Part shown: positions 34,280 to 45,455 of the stretch, in pieces | Position numbering within the stretch: position 1 is the stretch's first letter | Layout: each line of letters begins with the position of its first letter | Assembly (NCBI RefSeq): GCF_016082275.1 | Contig: NZ_MOWM01000052.1 | Location: 1-45,455, forward strand | DNA: 45,455 bases | From: Variovorax sp. E3 | Lineage (GTDB): Bacteria; Pseudomonadota; Gammaproteobacteria; Burkholderiales; Burkholderiaceae_C | Direction of reading: 5' to 3' | The notes under the pieces: generated by a model | The model's input: only the letters and a program-made list of their open reading frames with translations | What the model was told of the DNA's origin: nothing | The model's database searches: none | Program-made: the position numbers and the translations under genes

Positions 34280-34771
34280 CGACGCCGTACAGCCACTGAG
34301 CGAAGGGCGCTTCGACGGCCGCGAGGCCTCGATGCAATCTTGCGCACGGCACTGTCGGCCGCCGCGCGCGAGGGCTGGAAAGAGATCGTCTTCAGCGACC
34401 CCGACTTCGCCGACTGGCCGCTCGGCGAGCGCGCGAGCATCGAGGCGCTGCAGGCCTGGTCGGGCAGCGGCCGCCGCTTCGTGATGCTGGCGCAGCGCTT
34501 CGACGTGCTCGAACGCGGTCATGCGCGCTTCGTGCCGTGGCGCCGCATGTGGGACCACATCGTCGAATGCCGCGCCACCGGCAAGGCCGCGGGCGCTGAA
34601 GTGCCCAGTGCCATCTGGACGCCCACGTGGTTCGTGCATCGCATCGATCCCGAGCGCGGCCGTGGCGTGAGCGGCACCGATGCGCAGGCGCGCCGCGCCT
34701 TGCGCGAGACGATTGACGAATGCTGGCGCATCGCGCGGCCCGCCTTCGCGGCATCGACGCTCGGCTTGTAA
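34269..34771 (+). CDS. Hypothetical protein coupled to the RoxA gene, frameshifted
   Basis: Not recognised. About 167 residues after correction. Its start (34269) overlaps the end of the RoxA gene by 11 bp, so the two are translated together. Core: EGWKEIVFSDPDFADWPLGERASIEALQAW, LAQRFDVLERGHARFVPWRRMWDHIVECR and PTWFVHRIDPERG, with many Trp and Arg residues that suggest nucleic-acid or phosphate contact. No signal peptide or membrane helix. A T is missing at about 34329 (GCCTCGATG should give AFDAILRTAL). Its position suggests a role around the ribosome or translation, but that is only inferred. Confidence 0.7.
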
Positions 34772-34865
34772 GCCAATGCCGCGAATCCGGCCGCGAGACA
34801 TATTCGCGCGGAGATGCAGGTCTAGAATTTTTTCGTTCCAGACCTTCATTGCCAAAGGAGATTCC

Positions 34866-35153
34866 ATGAAGAAGTCATCGTCCGTCCTGATCGCCTCGCT
34901 GATTGCCGCTGCCGCGCTCGTCGCCTGCGGAAAGAAGGAGGATGCAGCGCCGGCTGTCGTGACGCCGCCTCCTGCGCCCGTGACCGAACCCGCGCCCGCT
35001 CCAGCGCCCGCGCCGTCTTCCGACGCGACACCCGTGCCCGCCGCCGCCGATCCGGCCGCATCGACAACGCCGGCACCTGGTGCTTCGTCCGCGCTCGACG
35101 CCGCGAACGCAGCCACCGAGGCCGCAAAGAAGAATGAAGCGCCCAAGCAATAA
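34866..35153 (+). CDS. Small Pro/Ala-rich lipoprotein
   Basis: A 95-residue predicted lipoprotein. The signal peptide KKSSSVLIASLIAAAALVAC ends in a lipobox with Cys21. The rest is a low-complexity Pro/Ala/Thr linker (TPPPAPVTEPAPAPAPAP) and a short helix (SALDAANAATEAAKKNE). AAAGGAGA at 34854 marks the start. Such proteins are probably tethered in the outer membrane; function unknown. It stands alone, with a TAGAAT box upstream and a terminator downstream. Confidence 0.82.
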   Translation: MKKSSSVLIASLIAAAALVACGKKEDAAPAVVTPPPAPVTEPAPAPAPAPSSDATPVPAAADPAASTTPAPGASSALDAANAATEAAKKNEAPKQ

Positions 35154-35180
35154 GCAAGGCCCTGGCATTCGCCATGAAAG

Positions 35181-35207
35181 AAGCCGCCATGAGGCGGCTT
35201 TTTTTAT
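35181..35207 (+). terminator. Rho-independent terminator after small lipoprotein gene
   Basis: Stem AAGCCGCC / GGCGGCTT with a 4-nt loop is followed by TTTTTTATT. It separates this gene from the converging MBL gene. Confidence 0.88.
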
Positions 35208-35238
35208 TAGCGCAGCGTGAGGAAGAGGGCGGCGCGGC

Positions 35239-36015
35239 TCAGACGTCGAGCCAGGGCGAGCCCTCGGCCGCGCTGGCGGTGAGCATCTCGGCCTCGTTGC
35301 CGCCCAGTGCCTCGGCCATCAGGCGGCGCACGATCTCGGGCCGGTTGTTCTGCTCGCTGAGATGGGCCGCGACCACATGGCGCAGCCCGTCGTGCAGCAC
35401 CGCGCGCGCGATGTCGGCGGCTGCGGTGTTCGACAGGTGGCCGTAGTTGCCGCCCACGCGGTGCTTGAGAAAGGCCGGGTAGGCCGAGTTCGCGAGCAGG
35501 TCGCTGTCGTGGTTGAACTCCAGCAGCAACGCGTGCACGCCGCTCAGGCGCGCCAGCACGTGGGCCGTGGCATGGCCGAGATCGGTCAGCACACCGAGCG
35601 TGCGATTGCCGTCGGTGCAGCGCAGCTGCAGCGGCTCGCGCGCGTCGTGGGGAACGGTGAAGGGCTGCACGCAGATGTCGCCGACCGCGAACTCGGCGTC
35701 GTCGCGCGCGAGGTTCAGGCGGCCTTCGAAATCGCGCCCGCCAGTGGCGAGCCACGTGCCTTCGCTCATCCAGACGGGAATGCGGCTGCGCCGCGACAGC
35801 GAGTGGGCACAACCGATGTGGTCGCCATGCTCGTGCGTGACGAAGACGGCATCGATGTCGCTGGCGGCAAGGCCCGCCTGGGCCAGCCGCAGGTCGAGCT
35901 GCTTGAGGCCGAAGCCGCAGTCGACCAGCATGCGAGAGGTGCGGCCGCCGCTGGTCGCTTCGACCAGCGCGGCATTGCCCGTGCTGCCGCTGCCGAGACT
36001 TCGGAAGCGGAGCAT
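35239..36015 (-). CDS. MBL-fold metallo-hydrolase, WalJ/YycJ-like
   Basis: A 258-residue metallo-beta-lactamase-fold hydrolase. The opening FRSLGSGSTGNAALVE, the metal motif THEHGDH (residues ~66-72) and later TDLGH and AHLSEQNNRPE match the YycJ/WalJ group, which includes putative exonucleases or phosphodiesterases. It starts 5 bp after the bamC stop in the dapA-bamC-MBL operon, an order typical of Comamonadaceae. The natural substrate is unclear. Confidence 0.9.
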   Translation of the reverse strand: MLRFRSLGSGSTGNAALVEATSGGRTSRMLVDCGFGLKQLDLRLAQAGLAASDIDAVFVTHEHGDHIGCAHSLSRRSRIPVWMSEGTWLATGGRDFEGRLNLARDDAEFAVGDICVQPFTVPHDAREPLQLRCTDGNRTLGVLTDLGHATAHVLARLSGVHALLLEFNHDSDLLANSAYPAFLKHRVGGNYGHLSNTAAADIARAVLHDGLRHVVAAHLSEQNNRPEIVRRLMAEALGGNEAEMLTASAAEGSPWLDV

Positions 36016-36020
36016 GCGGG

Positions 36021-37111
36021 TTACTTCAGGTCGTCGGCGATGACCTTGACGATGCGCTCGGCGTTGGCCGAGGTTTCGGGCGCGCCGGCTTCGTTCAACA
36101 CGGCAACCGTGGTGCTTTCGCCCTGGCTCTTGACCGCGATGCGGAACTTGATCGGCGCTTCCGCCTTGCTCGAGCCGCTGAACAGCTTGCCGAAGAAGCC
36201 GGGCTCCTTCTTGTCGGGGTTCGGCGTCACGTAGCGCACGTAGTACAGGCCGGCGCTGCGGTCGCGGTCTTCGACGGTGAAGCCGGTGCGGTCCAGGGCC
36301 AGGCCGACACGGCGCCATGCGCGGTCGAAGCCTTCACTGATCTGCACGACCGGCTGGTTGCCGACCTTGGCGACGGTGGCGGTGCGCGCCGGTGCGTGGT
36401 GGCGGCCAGGATCTTCGACTGCTCTTGCGAGACGCCGAGCTTGACCATCAGGCGGCGCAGGAATTCGGTCTCGAGTTCAGGATCGCTCGGGCGCGGCTGC
36501 CACACGGTCTGGTCCTGGCGCGAGTTGTTGTAGACCTCTTGCATGCCGCGGTGGCTGATGAAGATCTCGGTGCCGGTGGGCGTGCGTTCCAGGCGGGTGC
36601 GGAAGCGGTCGAGTTCGCCGGTCGAGTAGACCGAGTCGACCAGCTTGCCCAGCGTGCCGCGGATGATGTCCTGCGGCAGCTTGGCGCGGTTCTCGGCCCA
36701 GTCGGTTTCCATGATGCCCAGGTTGCGCTGGTCGGTGGTCAGCAGGAAGCCGCTTTCCTGCCAGAAGTCGCGCACGGGTTCCCACAGTTGGTCGGGCGTG
36801 CGGTTGACGACGATCCAGCGCTGCGTGCCCGAGCGCTCCATCTTGACGTCGCCGATGTTGCTCACGGCGGTGGGAATGCCCGGGGCGTTGGCAATGCCGG
36901 CCTGGTAGGCGTTGGCCGTCACGGCACCGCCGGGGACTGCGTAGCGGTTGTCGCGCGAGAGTTGCGAGAGATCGGGTGGGACTTCGAGCGTCGGGGCCTT
37001 GCCCGCGCTCTTGTAGTCGATCTTGTCGCCCTCGAGGACGGAGCAGGCGGCAAGGCTGGCAACCAGGGTGGCCAGCAGTGCAAATCGCGAAAGTTGCGAA
37101 AGGTTCTTCAA
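36021..37111 (-). CDS. bamC: Outer-membrane assembly lipoprotein BamC, frameshifted
   Basis: A subunit of the BAM complex, which inserts beta-barrel proteins. About 363 residues after correction. The signal peptide ends in the lipobox SLAACS. An unstructured N-terminal stretch (KAPTLEVPPDLSQLSRDNRY), which contacts BamD, is followed by two helix-grip domains (TPDQLWEPVRDFWQESGF; SEGFDRAWRRVGLALDRTGF). At about 36392 a base is missing between the domains (THPARTATVAKV changes frame). It lies downstream of dapA, the classical place of nlpB/bamC. Confidence 0.92.
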
Positions 37112-37251
37112 CGTCGTCTTCCTTGTTGGAATGGTTCGGTCAATCTATGGGCCGCAGTGCCCGCCATCTCAGAGCACGGTTCGGGCAAAAGGTTGCTTAA
37201 CCTTGTTGCGGCCAGGGAAAAGGCAGATCGGAAATGGGTTGGGGGTGGGGC

Positions 37252-38142
<891 letters not shown>

Positions 38143-38221
38143 GGGGGAATCTCTTTGTCGGTGGACGAAAGCGCCGATTCTACTTACTCCAGGGCCCGCG
38201 AAAACACGGGGGCCGCCCCCC

Positions 38222-38794
38222 TCAGTTTCCCTTAAGGAGGCGGCGGGGCGGCTGGCCCGGGGCGCTTGCGGCTTCCCGGATGGCGGCGATACGCTGTACG
38301 AAGCGGGCCGGTTCGGGCTCGAAGCCGTCTTCGTAAGCCACCACTCGCAGGCCGGCGCAGGCGGCGAGCAGCTCGCCCGGTTGCAGCAGGAAGTCGGGGC
38401 GCGAGGGCTTGCCCACGGTTTCGTTGCCCGCGGCGAAGGTCTCGTAGAGCAGCAGGCCGCCCGGCGCCACGGCGGCCACGATGTCGGCCAGGCGCGGGCG
38501 CCAGAGGTAGTGGGTGACGACCACGCCGCCGAAGCCCCGGCCCGCGAAGGGCCATGGGCCCGATTCGATGTCGGCCTCGACCACCTGGCCGAAGGCGCCC
38601 GCCGCCGCGACGGCCTCGGGCGAGCGGTCGACACCGGTCGCGGCATGGCCGCGTGCCGCGAACCAGCGCATGTGCCGCCCCGACCCGCAGGCCACGTCCA
38701 GCACCGTGGCGCCCGGTGCGAGCAGGTGCGACCAGCGCACGATCCATGCGGAAGGCGCGCCCGTGCCGTGCGCGGTTGCTGCAGCGTCTGTCAT
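38222..38794 (-). CDS. SAM-dependent methyltransferase, TehB-like class I
   Basis: A 190-residue class-I methyltransferase. Motif I is VLDVACGSGRHMRWFA (residues ~31-46), motif II GVDRSPEAV, then a WPFAGRGFGGVVVTHYLWRP segment and the AAVAPGGLLLYETFA strand. It resembles TehB-like and small-molecule methyltransferases. It ends 79 bp before the TTG of dapA and may be transcribed ahead of it. Substrate unknown. Confidence 0.88.
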   Translation of the reverse strand: MTDAAATAHGTGAPSAWIVRWSHLLAPGATVLDVACGSGRHMRWFAARGHAATGVDRSPEAVAAAGAFGQVVEADIESGPWPFAGRGFGGVVVTHYLWRPRLADIVAAVAPGGLLLYETFAAGNETVGKPSRPDFLLQPGELLAACAGLRVVAYEDGFEPEPARFVQRIAAIREAASAPGQPPRRLLKGN

Positions 38795-38822
38795 TGCCGA
38801 TCGGAGGAAAAGAGAGGAGGGG

Positions 38823-38963
38823 TCAGAAGCACGACCAGATCTGGTCGACCAGCGTCACCAGGAAGTCCGGATGCACGTACATCGCGAACACGCCGCCCAG
38901 CACTGCCAGCGCGGCGGCCAGCCAGCCGGCGTGAACGATGTGGTGGCGCATCTGCGGAGTCAT
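38823..38963 (-). CDS. Tiny one-helix membrane protein (46 aa)
   Basis: A 46-residue frame starting MTPQMRHHIVHAGWLAAAL and ending VTLVDQIWSCF. It has a single predicted membrane helix (WLAAALAVLGGVFAMYV) with a basic N-terminus, so the N-terminus is probably cytosolic. It fits exactly between the MFS gene at 38982 (18-bp gap) and the methyltransferase gene (28-bp gap), all on the same strand. I recognise no family. Coding bias follows the local third-position GC preference. Confidence 0.6.
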   Translation of the reverse strand: MTPQMRHHIVHAGWLAAALAVLGGVFAMYVHPDFLVTLVDQIWSCF

Positions 38964-38981
38964 GGCCCTCTTTATACGCAA

Positions 38982-40205
38982 TCAGCCGGCGGCGCCCAGC
39001 GGCCGGGGCACCCGGGCAATGGCGCTTTCCTTCACCGGCAGGTTGATCAGCGCCGCGAACACGCCCAGCGCGATGGCGATGTACCAGACGATGTCGTAGC
39101 TGCCCGTGGTGTCGTACAGGTAGCCGCCCAGCCACACGCCCAGGAACGAGCCGACCTGGTGGCTCAGGAACACGAAGCCGCTGAGCATCGACAGGTGCGC
39201 CACCCCGAAGATGCCCGCCACGATGGCGTTGGTCGCCGGCACGGTCGACAGCCACAGGAAGCCCATGGCCGCCGAGAACACGTACACGCTCATGGGCGAG
39301 ATCGGCGCCAGCAGGAACAGCGCGATCGACACCGCCCGCGCGAAATAGATCGCCGCCAGGATCTTGCGCTTGGCCAGCGTCTGCCCCAGCAGCCCGACGG
39401 TGTAGGTGCCGAACACGTTGAACAGCCCGATCAGCGCCAGCGCATAGCCCGCCACGTCGGCCGGCAGGCTCTTGTCGCGCAGGTAGGTCGGCATGTGGAT
39501 GCCGATGAACGCCAGCTGGAAGCCGCACACGAAGTACCCCGCCATCAGCAGCCCGAAGCTCGGGTAGCGGAAGGCCTCGCCCACGGCCTGCAGCACCGAC
39601 TGGTCGCGGTGCCCGGCCAGCGCCTCGGTCCGGGGTTCGCGCAGGCCGAAGGCCAGCGGAATGATGACCAGCACCAGCACCGCCAGCACGGCCAGCGCCG
39701 TCTGCCAGCCCAGGTGGCCGATCAGCCGGCCCTCGATGGGTGCCATCAGGAACTGCCCGAACGAGCCGGCAGCGGCTGCCACGCCCATGGCCCACGAGCG
39801 CCGCTCGGCCGGAATCTGCCGCCCGATCACGCCGTAGATCACCGCGTAGGTCGAGCCCGCCTGCGCCGCGCCGATCAGCACGCCCGCGCTCAGCGTAAAG
39901 AGCAGCGGCGTCGGTGAATGCGCCATGCCGAACAGCCCCAGTGCGTAGAGCACCGAGCCGCCGATCAGCACCTTGAACGCGCCGAAGCGGTCGGCCAGCA
40001 TGCCCGCAAACACGCCGAAGATGCCCCACGACAGGTTCTGGATCGCCAGCGCGAACGAGAAGGTCTGGCGGTTCCAGTCCTGCGCCTGCGTGATGGGCTG
40101 CAGCCAGAGGCCGAAGCCGTGGCGGATGCCCATCGAGAGCGTGACGATCATCGCCCCGCAGAACAGGACTTGCTTGATCGAGAGGGGGCGGGCGGCGGCT
40201 TGCAT
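38982..40205 (-). CDS. MFS transporter, monocarboxylate/oxalate-formate type
   Basis: A 407-residue, twelve-helix transporter, intact. The start IKQVLFCGAMIVTLSMGIRHGFGLWLQPI and the SWGIFGVFAGMLADRFGAFKVL loop resemble the MCT/OFA side of the superfamily, which carries small organic acids. The RxxxxA loop between helices 8 and 9 reads GQTLAKRKILA. It leads a possible unit with the 46-aa protein and the methyltransferase. Substrate not deducible. Confidence 0.88.
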   Translation of the reverse strand: MQAAARPLSIKQVLFCGAMIVTLSMGIRHGFGLWLQPITQAQDWNRQTFSFALAIQNLSWGIFGVFAGMLADRFGAFKVLIGGSVLYALGLFGMAHSPTPLLFTLSAGVLIGAAQAGSTYAVIYGVIGRQIPAERRSWAMGVAAAAGSFGQFLMAPIEGRLIGHLGWQTALAVLAVLVLVIIPLAFGLREPRTEALAGHRDQSVLQAVGEAFRYPSFGLLMAGYFVCGFQLAFIGIHMPTYLRDKSLPADVAGYALALIGLFNVFGTYTVGLLGQTLAKRKILAAIYFARAVSIALFLLAPISPMSVYVFSAAMGFLWLSTVPATNAIVAGIFGVAHLSMLSGFVFLSHQVGSFLGVWLGGYLYDTTGSYDIVWYIAIALGVFAALINLPVKESAIARVPRPLGAAG

Positions 40206-40315
40206 GGCGTCGAATGTAGCGACTTGGCTGCTTTGGCAGGCGCCCCGGCGGCCAAAGCCATTGATGATTTATCGGCGCGGTTTCAATGCGGTGGGCGCAT
40301 CAAAGCCGCGCGGCG

Positions 40316-41525
40316 TCAGGGTGCTGTCGCGCCGGCGACAGCGCGCGCGCCGGGGAAGCCGTGCGCGCAGGCCCGCCATGTGAGCCACAACGCCGGCGCC
40401 AGCAGCACCAGCAGCGACCACGGCAGCACGCCCGCGCCGCCGCCCTGCAGCAGCACGCCGCCGATCAGCCCGCCCCCGCGATGGCGATGTTCCACACCGT
40501 GACCACCATCGACTGCGCCACGTCCGCCGACTCGCCGGCCGCCTGCGCCGAAGCCGTCTGGAACAGCGTGCCCGCGCCGCCGTAGGCCAGCCCCCAGACG
40601 GCCACGCCCAGGTACACGGCCGCCGCCGACCCCGCCGCCGTGCCCAGCAGCAGCGCCGTGAGCCCGAACACGGCCGTGCTCGCCAGCACCAGCTCGCGCA
40701 GCCAGCGGTCGATCAGCACGCCCGTCACCCAGATGCCCGCCAGCGACGCGGTGCCGAACACCAGCAGCACCAGGTCGACGCGCGCGCCCAGCCCGGCATG
40801 CACCAGGAACGGCGCGATGTAGGTGTACAGGATGTTGTGCGCGAGCACGAAGGCCAGCATCACGCCCAGCACCGGCCGCACGCCCGGCAGCAGGAACACG
40901 CGCTTCACGCTTTGCCGGCGGCCGGCTTCCTGCCCGGGAAAGTCGGGCACCTGCCAGCGCACCCAGCCCAGCAGCAGCACCGACAGCGCCGACATCACGA
41001 GGAACGCCGGGCGCCAGCCCACGCCCGTGCCCAGCAGCGTGCCCGCCGGAATGCCCAGCGACAGCGCCAGCGGCGCGCCCAGCATGGCCACCGCGATGGC
41101 GCGGCCTTGCATCGACGGCGGCACCATGCGCCCCGCGTGCCCGGCCACCAGCGCCCAGAGCAGGCCGGCGAACACGCCGGCGAAGAAGCGGGCGGCCAGC
41201 GTCAGCGGGTAGCTGTGCGACAGCGCGGTCACGGTGTTGACGATCGCGAAGCCGCCGATCGCCAGCATCAGCAGCGGACGCCGCCGCCAGCCGCGCGTGA
41301 ACGCCACCAGCGGAATGGCCGCGACCAGCGAGCCGAGCGCGTACACCGTCACCAGCTGGCCGACCAGTGCGGGCGTGATGTCCAGGCTCGCGCCGATCTG
41401 CGGTAGCAGGCCGGCCGGCATGGCCTCGGTGAGGATGGTGATGAAGCTCGCGGCGGCCAGCGCGAGCAGGCCCGACAGCGGGAGCCGGGCCTGGAAGGGG
41501 TGGGGGTTTCGTTGGGGAATGACAT
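40316..41525 (-). CDS. MFS drug/sugar efflux transporter, frameshifted
   Basis: A twelve-helix MFS protein of the AraJ/YdhP/SotB type (PLSGLLALAAASFITILTEAMPAGLLPQI, RWLRELVLASTAVFGLTALLLG). One G is missing at about 40474, where NIAIAGG-GLIGGVLLQGG changes frame; a second is probably missing at 41497-41500. With both corrected, an ATG at 41525 (MSFPNETPTPFQARLP) gives 403 residues, the normal length. It is divergent from a LysR regulator, the common arrangement for inducible efflux genes. Confidence 0.85.
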
Positions 41526-41582
41526 GCGGCCAACGATAGGAAGAAGCCGACTCCGGAAAAAGGGGGATACAGTTCCACTCAA

Positions 41583-41602
41583 TGCGGACATGAAAGTCCG
41601 CA
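41583..41602. promoter_or_regulatory. Inverted repeat between divergent MFS and lysR genes
   Basis: A perfect dyad TGCGGAC-ATGAAA-GTCCGCA (7-bp arms, 6-bp spacer) is centred 26 bp upstream of the LysR start and about 67 bp upstream of the MFS start. TTCCA and TGGAA flank it on the two sides. It is the likely binding site of the LysR-type protein. Confidence 0.6.
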
Positions 41603-41618
41603 ATGGAAGCCTTCATTC

Positions 41619-42508
41619 ATGGACACCCTCAGCGGCTTCACCGTCTTCGTCCAGGTGGCCGAGACCCGCAGCTTCGTCACCGCCGGCCGCGCGCTCGGCG
41701 TGTCCGCGTCCGCAGTCGGCAAGCGCGTGGCCCGGCTCGAGGAGCGGCTGGGCGTGCGGCTGTTCCACCGCAGCACGCGCAGCATCACGCTCACCGCCGA
41801 GGGCGCGCTGTTCCTGGCGCGCAGCCGCCGCGTGCTGGCCGAGATCGAGGCCGCCGAGCAGGAGCTGTCGCAGTCGGCCGGCTCGCCGCGCGGCAAGCTG
41901 CGCGTGAGCCTGCCGCTGGTCAGCTCGCTCGTGTTGCCGCTGTTGGCCGACTTCATGCGCGAGTACCCCGAGGTCGAGCTCGACCTCGACTTCAGCGACC
42001 GGCTGGTCGACGTCATCGAGGAAGGCTTCGACGCGTGGTGCGCACCGGCGAGCTGGCCGATTCGCGGCTCTCGGTGCGACGGCTCGGCCAGTTCTCGCAG
42101 CTGCTGGTGGCCTCGCCCGACTACCTGGCGCGCCGTGGCACGCCGCTCGTGCCGGCCGACCTCGCGGCCCACGCCTGCCTTCACTACCGCTACCCGGCCA
42201 CCGGCAAGGTGGAGGTCTGGCCGCTGGAGCCCGCGCCCGACGGCGCCGAGGCCCGGCCCCCCGTCTCGATGATCTGCAACAACATGGAAACCCGCCTGTG
42301 CTTCGCGCTGCGCGGCCGCGGCATCGCCTTGTTGCCGGACTTTTGCGTGCGCGAGGCGCTGGCCTCGGGCCAACTGCAAAGCGTGCTGGTCGATCATGTG
42401 CGGCCGCACAGCATCGGCCTGGGCGTGCTGTGGCCTTCGGGGCGGCATCCGTCGCCCAAGCTGCGGGCCTTCATCGACTTTCTCGGCGCCCGCATGTTCG
42501 TGCCGTAA
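41619..42508 (+). CDS. LysR-family transcriptional regulator, frameshifted
   Basis: A regulator of about 296 residues after correction. The N-terminal helix-turn-helix is FVQVAETRSFVTAGRALGVSASAVGKRVARLEERLG, followed by LFHRSTRSITLTAEG. The C-terminal effector domain (GKLRVSLPLVSSLVLPLLADFMREYPEVELDL) is of the substrate-binding type. A G is missing at about 42035: GACGCGTGGTGC should read DAVVRTGELADSRL. It probably controls the divergent MFS exporter. Confidence 0.92.
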
Positions 42509-42551
42509 GACGTTTCCTGTATGGGTATCCAGTTATTTCCCGGCCACTGAC

Positions 42552-42557
42552 TACAAT
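42552..42557 (+). promoter_or_regulatory. Putative -10 box of parE
   Basis: TACAAT lies 8 bp before the ATG of parE, so transcription would begin within about 2 nt of the start codon. No good -35 is seen. A near-leaderless parE mRNA is suggested. Confidence 0.35.
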
Positions 42558-42565
42558 CCGCCCCC

Positions 42566-44561
<1,996 letters not shown>

Positions 44562-44575
44562 TTTCTCCACCACGC

Positions 44576-45455
44576 ATGTCAGCTTTCAAGCGTTCGTTGC
44601 TATTGGCTTTCCTGTTGCTCACGCAGCAGGGACTTGCGCACGCCGCTGACATCTACGGCTACATCGACAGCAAGGGCGTGGCGCACTTCGCCTCCGAGAA
44701 GATCGACGAGCGCTACCAGATCTTCTTTCGTGGCGGCCAGAGCTTCGACACCGCCCAAGGCATCTCTCCGCTGGGGCGCGGCGTGCGCGGCATCGACGGC
44801 AAGGTGCCGGCCGCCTCGCAGTCGCTGCTGGCCATGTTCGAGGCCTCGCCCGGCTACAAGACCGCCAAGGCCGCGCTGCGCGACGCGTCGAGCAAGCACG
44901 CCATCGACTACGAGCTGCTGCAGGCGCTGGTCGCCACCGAGTCGGGCTTCGATGCGCAGGCCGTCTCGCCCAAGGGCGCGATGGGCCTGATGCAGCTCAT
45001 GCCCGCCACCGCGCAGCGCTACGGCGTGTCGGCCGACAAGCGCACGACCATCGAGAAAAAGCTGTTCGACCCGCGCATCAACATTGCCGCCGGCTCGCGC
45101 TACCTGCGCGACCTGATCGCCATGTTCCCGGGCCAGATCGAGCTGGCGCTCGCGGCCTACAACGCGGGCGAGGGCGCCGTGCAGCGCGCGGGCAACAAGA
45201 TCCCGAACTACAAGGAAACGCAGAACTACGTGCAGACCGTGCTGCAGCTGTATGCGTACCTGAAGCCCGGCGTGACCACGGGGCGCATCGGCGGCAAGTC
45301 GCCGGGGCGCGTGCGCATGGAAATGGGCGGCGCCGTCGGCCGCGGCAACATGCCGCCCGAGCAGCCCACGCCCCTGCCGTCATTGCCGTCATTGCCGGTG
45401 CCCTCCGACGTGCCCACCTCTCCCTACATGCCCGAAGTGCCGGTCTCGTCCACGA
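44576..45455 (+). CDS. Lytic transglycosylase, SLT/GH23 type (3' end outside window)
   Basis: A periplasmic murein-cleaving enzyme, 293 residues visible. The signal peptide is KRSLLLAFLLLTQQGLAHAA. A short N-terminal region (DIYGYIDSKGVAHFASEK) resembles the DUF4124 fold. The SLT domain (residues ~100-215) has the catalytic Glu in VATESGFDAQAVSPKGAMGLMQLMPATAQRYGV, then NIAAGSRYLRDL and LALAAYNAGEGAV. A Pro-rich tail with two copies of a 9-bp repeat (PSL-PSL, 45377-45394) follows. The start is 14 bp after the parE stop. No stop codon is reached before the window ends. Confidence 0.93.
   Translation, partial: MSAFKRSLLLAFLLLTQQGLAHAADIYGYIDSKGVAHFASEKIDERYQIFFRGGQSFDTAQGISPLGRGVRGIDGKVPAASQSLLAMFEASPGYKTAKAALRDASSKHAIDYELLQALVATESGFDAQAVSPKGAMGLMQLMPATAQRYGVSADKRTTIEKKLFDPRINIAAGSRYLRDLIAMFPGQIELALAAYNAGEGAVQRAGNKIPNYKETQNYVQTVLQLYAYLKPGVTTGRIGGKSPGRVRMEMGGAVGRGNMPPEQPTPLPSLPSLPVPSDVPTSPYMPEVPVSST

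Noticed and set aside
45377..45394. A tandem repeat near the right end (CCGTCATTG twice)
   Set aside because: Only two 9-bp units within the Pro-rich tail of the transglycosylase; this is ordinary low-complexity coding sequence.

Overview
The window is about 45 kb of very GC-rich, gene-dense chromosomal DNA. Gene content and protein style point to a betaproteobacterium of the order Burkholderiales, family Comamonadaceae, most likely Variovorax or a close relative. The evidence is three Bug/TctC-type solute receptors, the pyrG-kdsA-eno-ftsB block, the dapA-bamC-MBL block, the coaBC-dut pair, and a metal-dependent type KdsA. The genus call is inference; no 16S rRNA or other RNA gene is in the window.

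Layout. Positions 1-2.8 kb (minus strand) carry a ketoacyl synthase and acyl carrier protein pair, a PAP2 phosphatase/transferase and an AraC regulator. From 2.9 to 7.5 kb (plus) lie an MFS exporter, a TSUP permease, a MerR-TipAS regulator with its own 19-bp-spacer promoter, and a carotenoid-oxygenase-family enzyme. From 7.5 to 12.6 kb there is an AEC carrier, three orphan Bug receptors and xerD. From 12.6 to 15 kb a TetR regulator is followed by thiolase and MaoC genes; the same inverted repeat lies upstream of tetR and of the thiolase. From 15 to 18.2 kb are a Qnr-like pentapeptide protein, a DUF455 ferritin-like protein, a gamma carbonic anhydrase and hslO.

From 18.2 to 22.7 kb is a self-contained cassette: AT-rich palindromic control region, polar amino-acid type ABC importer (receptor, permease, ATPase), a C45-family N-terminal-nucleophile amidase, and an overlapping RpiR/SIS regulator. 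From 22.7 to 25 kb are an unknown secreted protein and a probable NAD-precursor salvage pair (PnuC transporter plus NadR-like kinase). From 25 to 35 kb are core genes: ftsB, eno, DUF1330, kdsA, pyrG, then divergent coaBC, a membrane protein, dut, a glycine-zipper lipoprotein, slyD and a RoxA-type ribosomal oxygenase. From 35 to 38.8 kb are MBL hydrolase, bamC, dapA and a methyltransferase. From 38.8 to 42.5 kb are a tiny membrane protein, two MFS transporters and a LysR regulator. The right end holds parE and a truncated lytic transglycosylase.

A strong caution runs through the window. About fifteen genes, including the essential parE and bamC, are broken by what look like single-base indels that restore a conserved protein when corrected. 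This is far more likely to be low consensus accuracy than biology, so the broken genes are listed as single CDS features with the shift position noted, not as pseudogenes.

The most interesting non-gene signals are: the duplicated TetR operator, one copy of which sits over the -10 box of an apparently leaderless tetR; a ~100-bp dispersed repeat that starts right behind stop codons in two places; the nested palindromes ahead of the ABC-amidase-RpiR cassette; the MerR-type promoter; and inverted repeats in two divergent regulator/transporter gaps. No CRISPR array, insertion sequence, prophage or tRNA gene was recognised.
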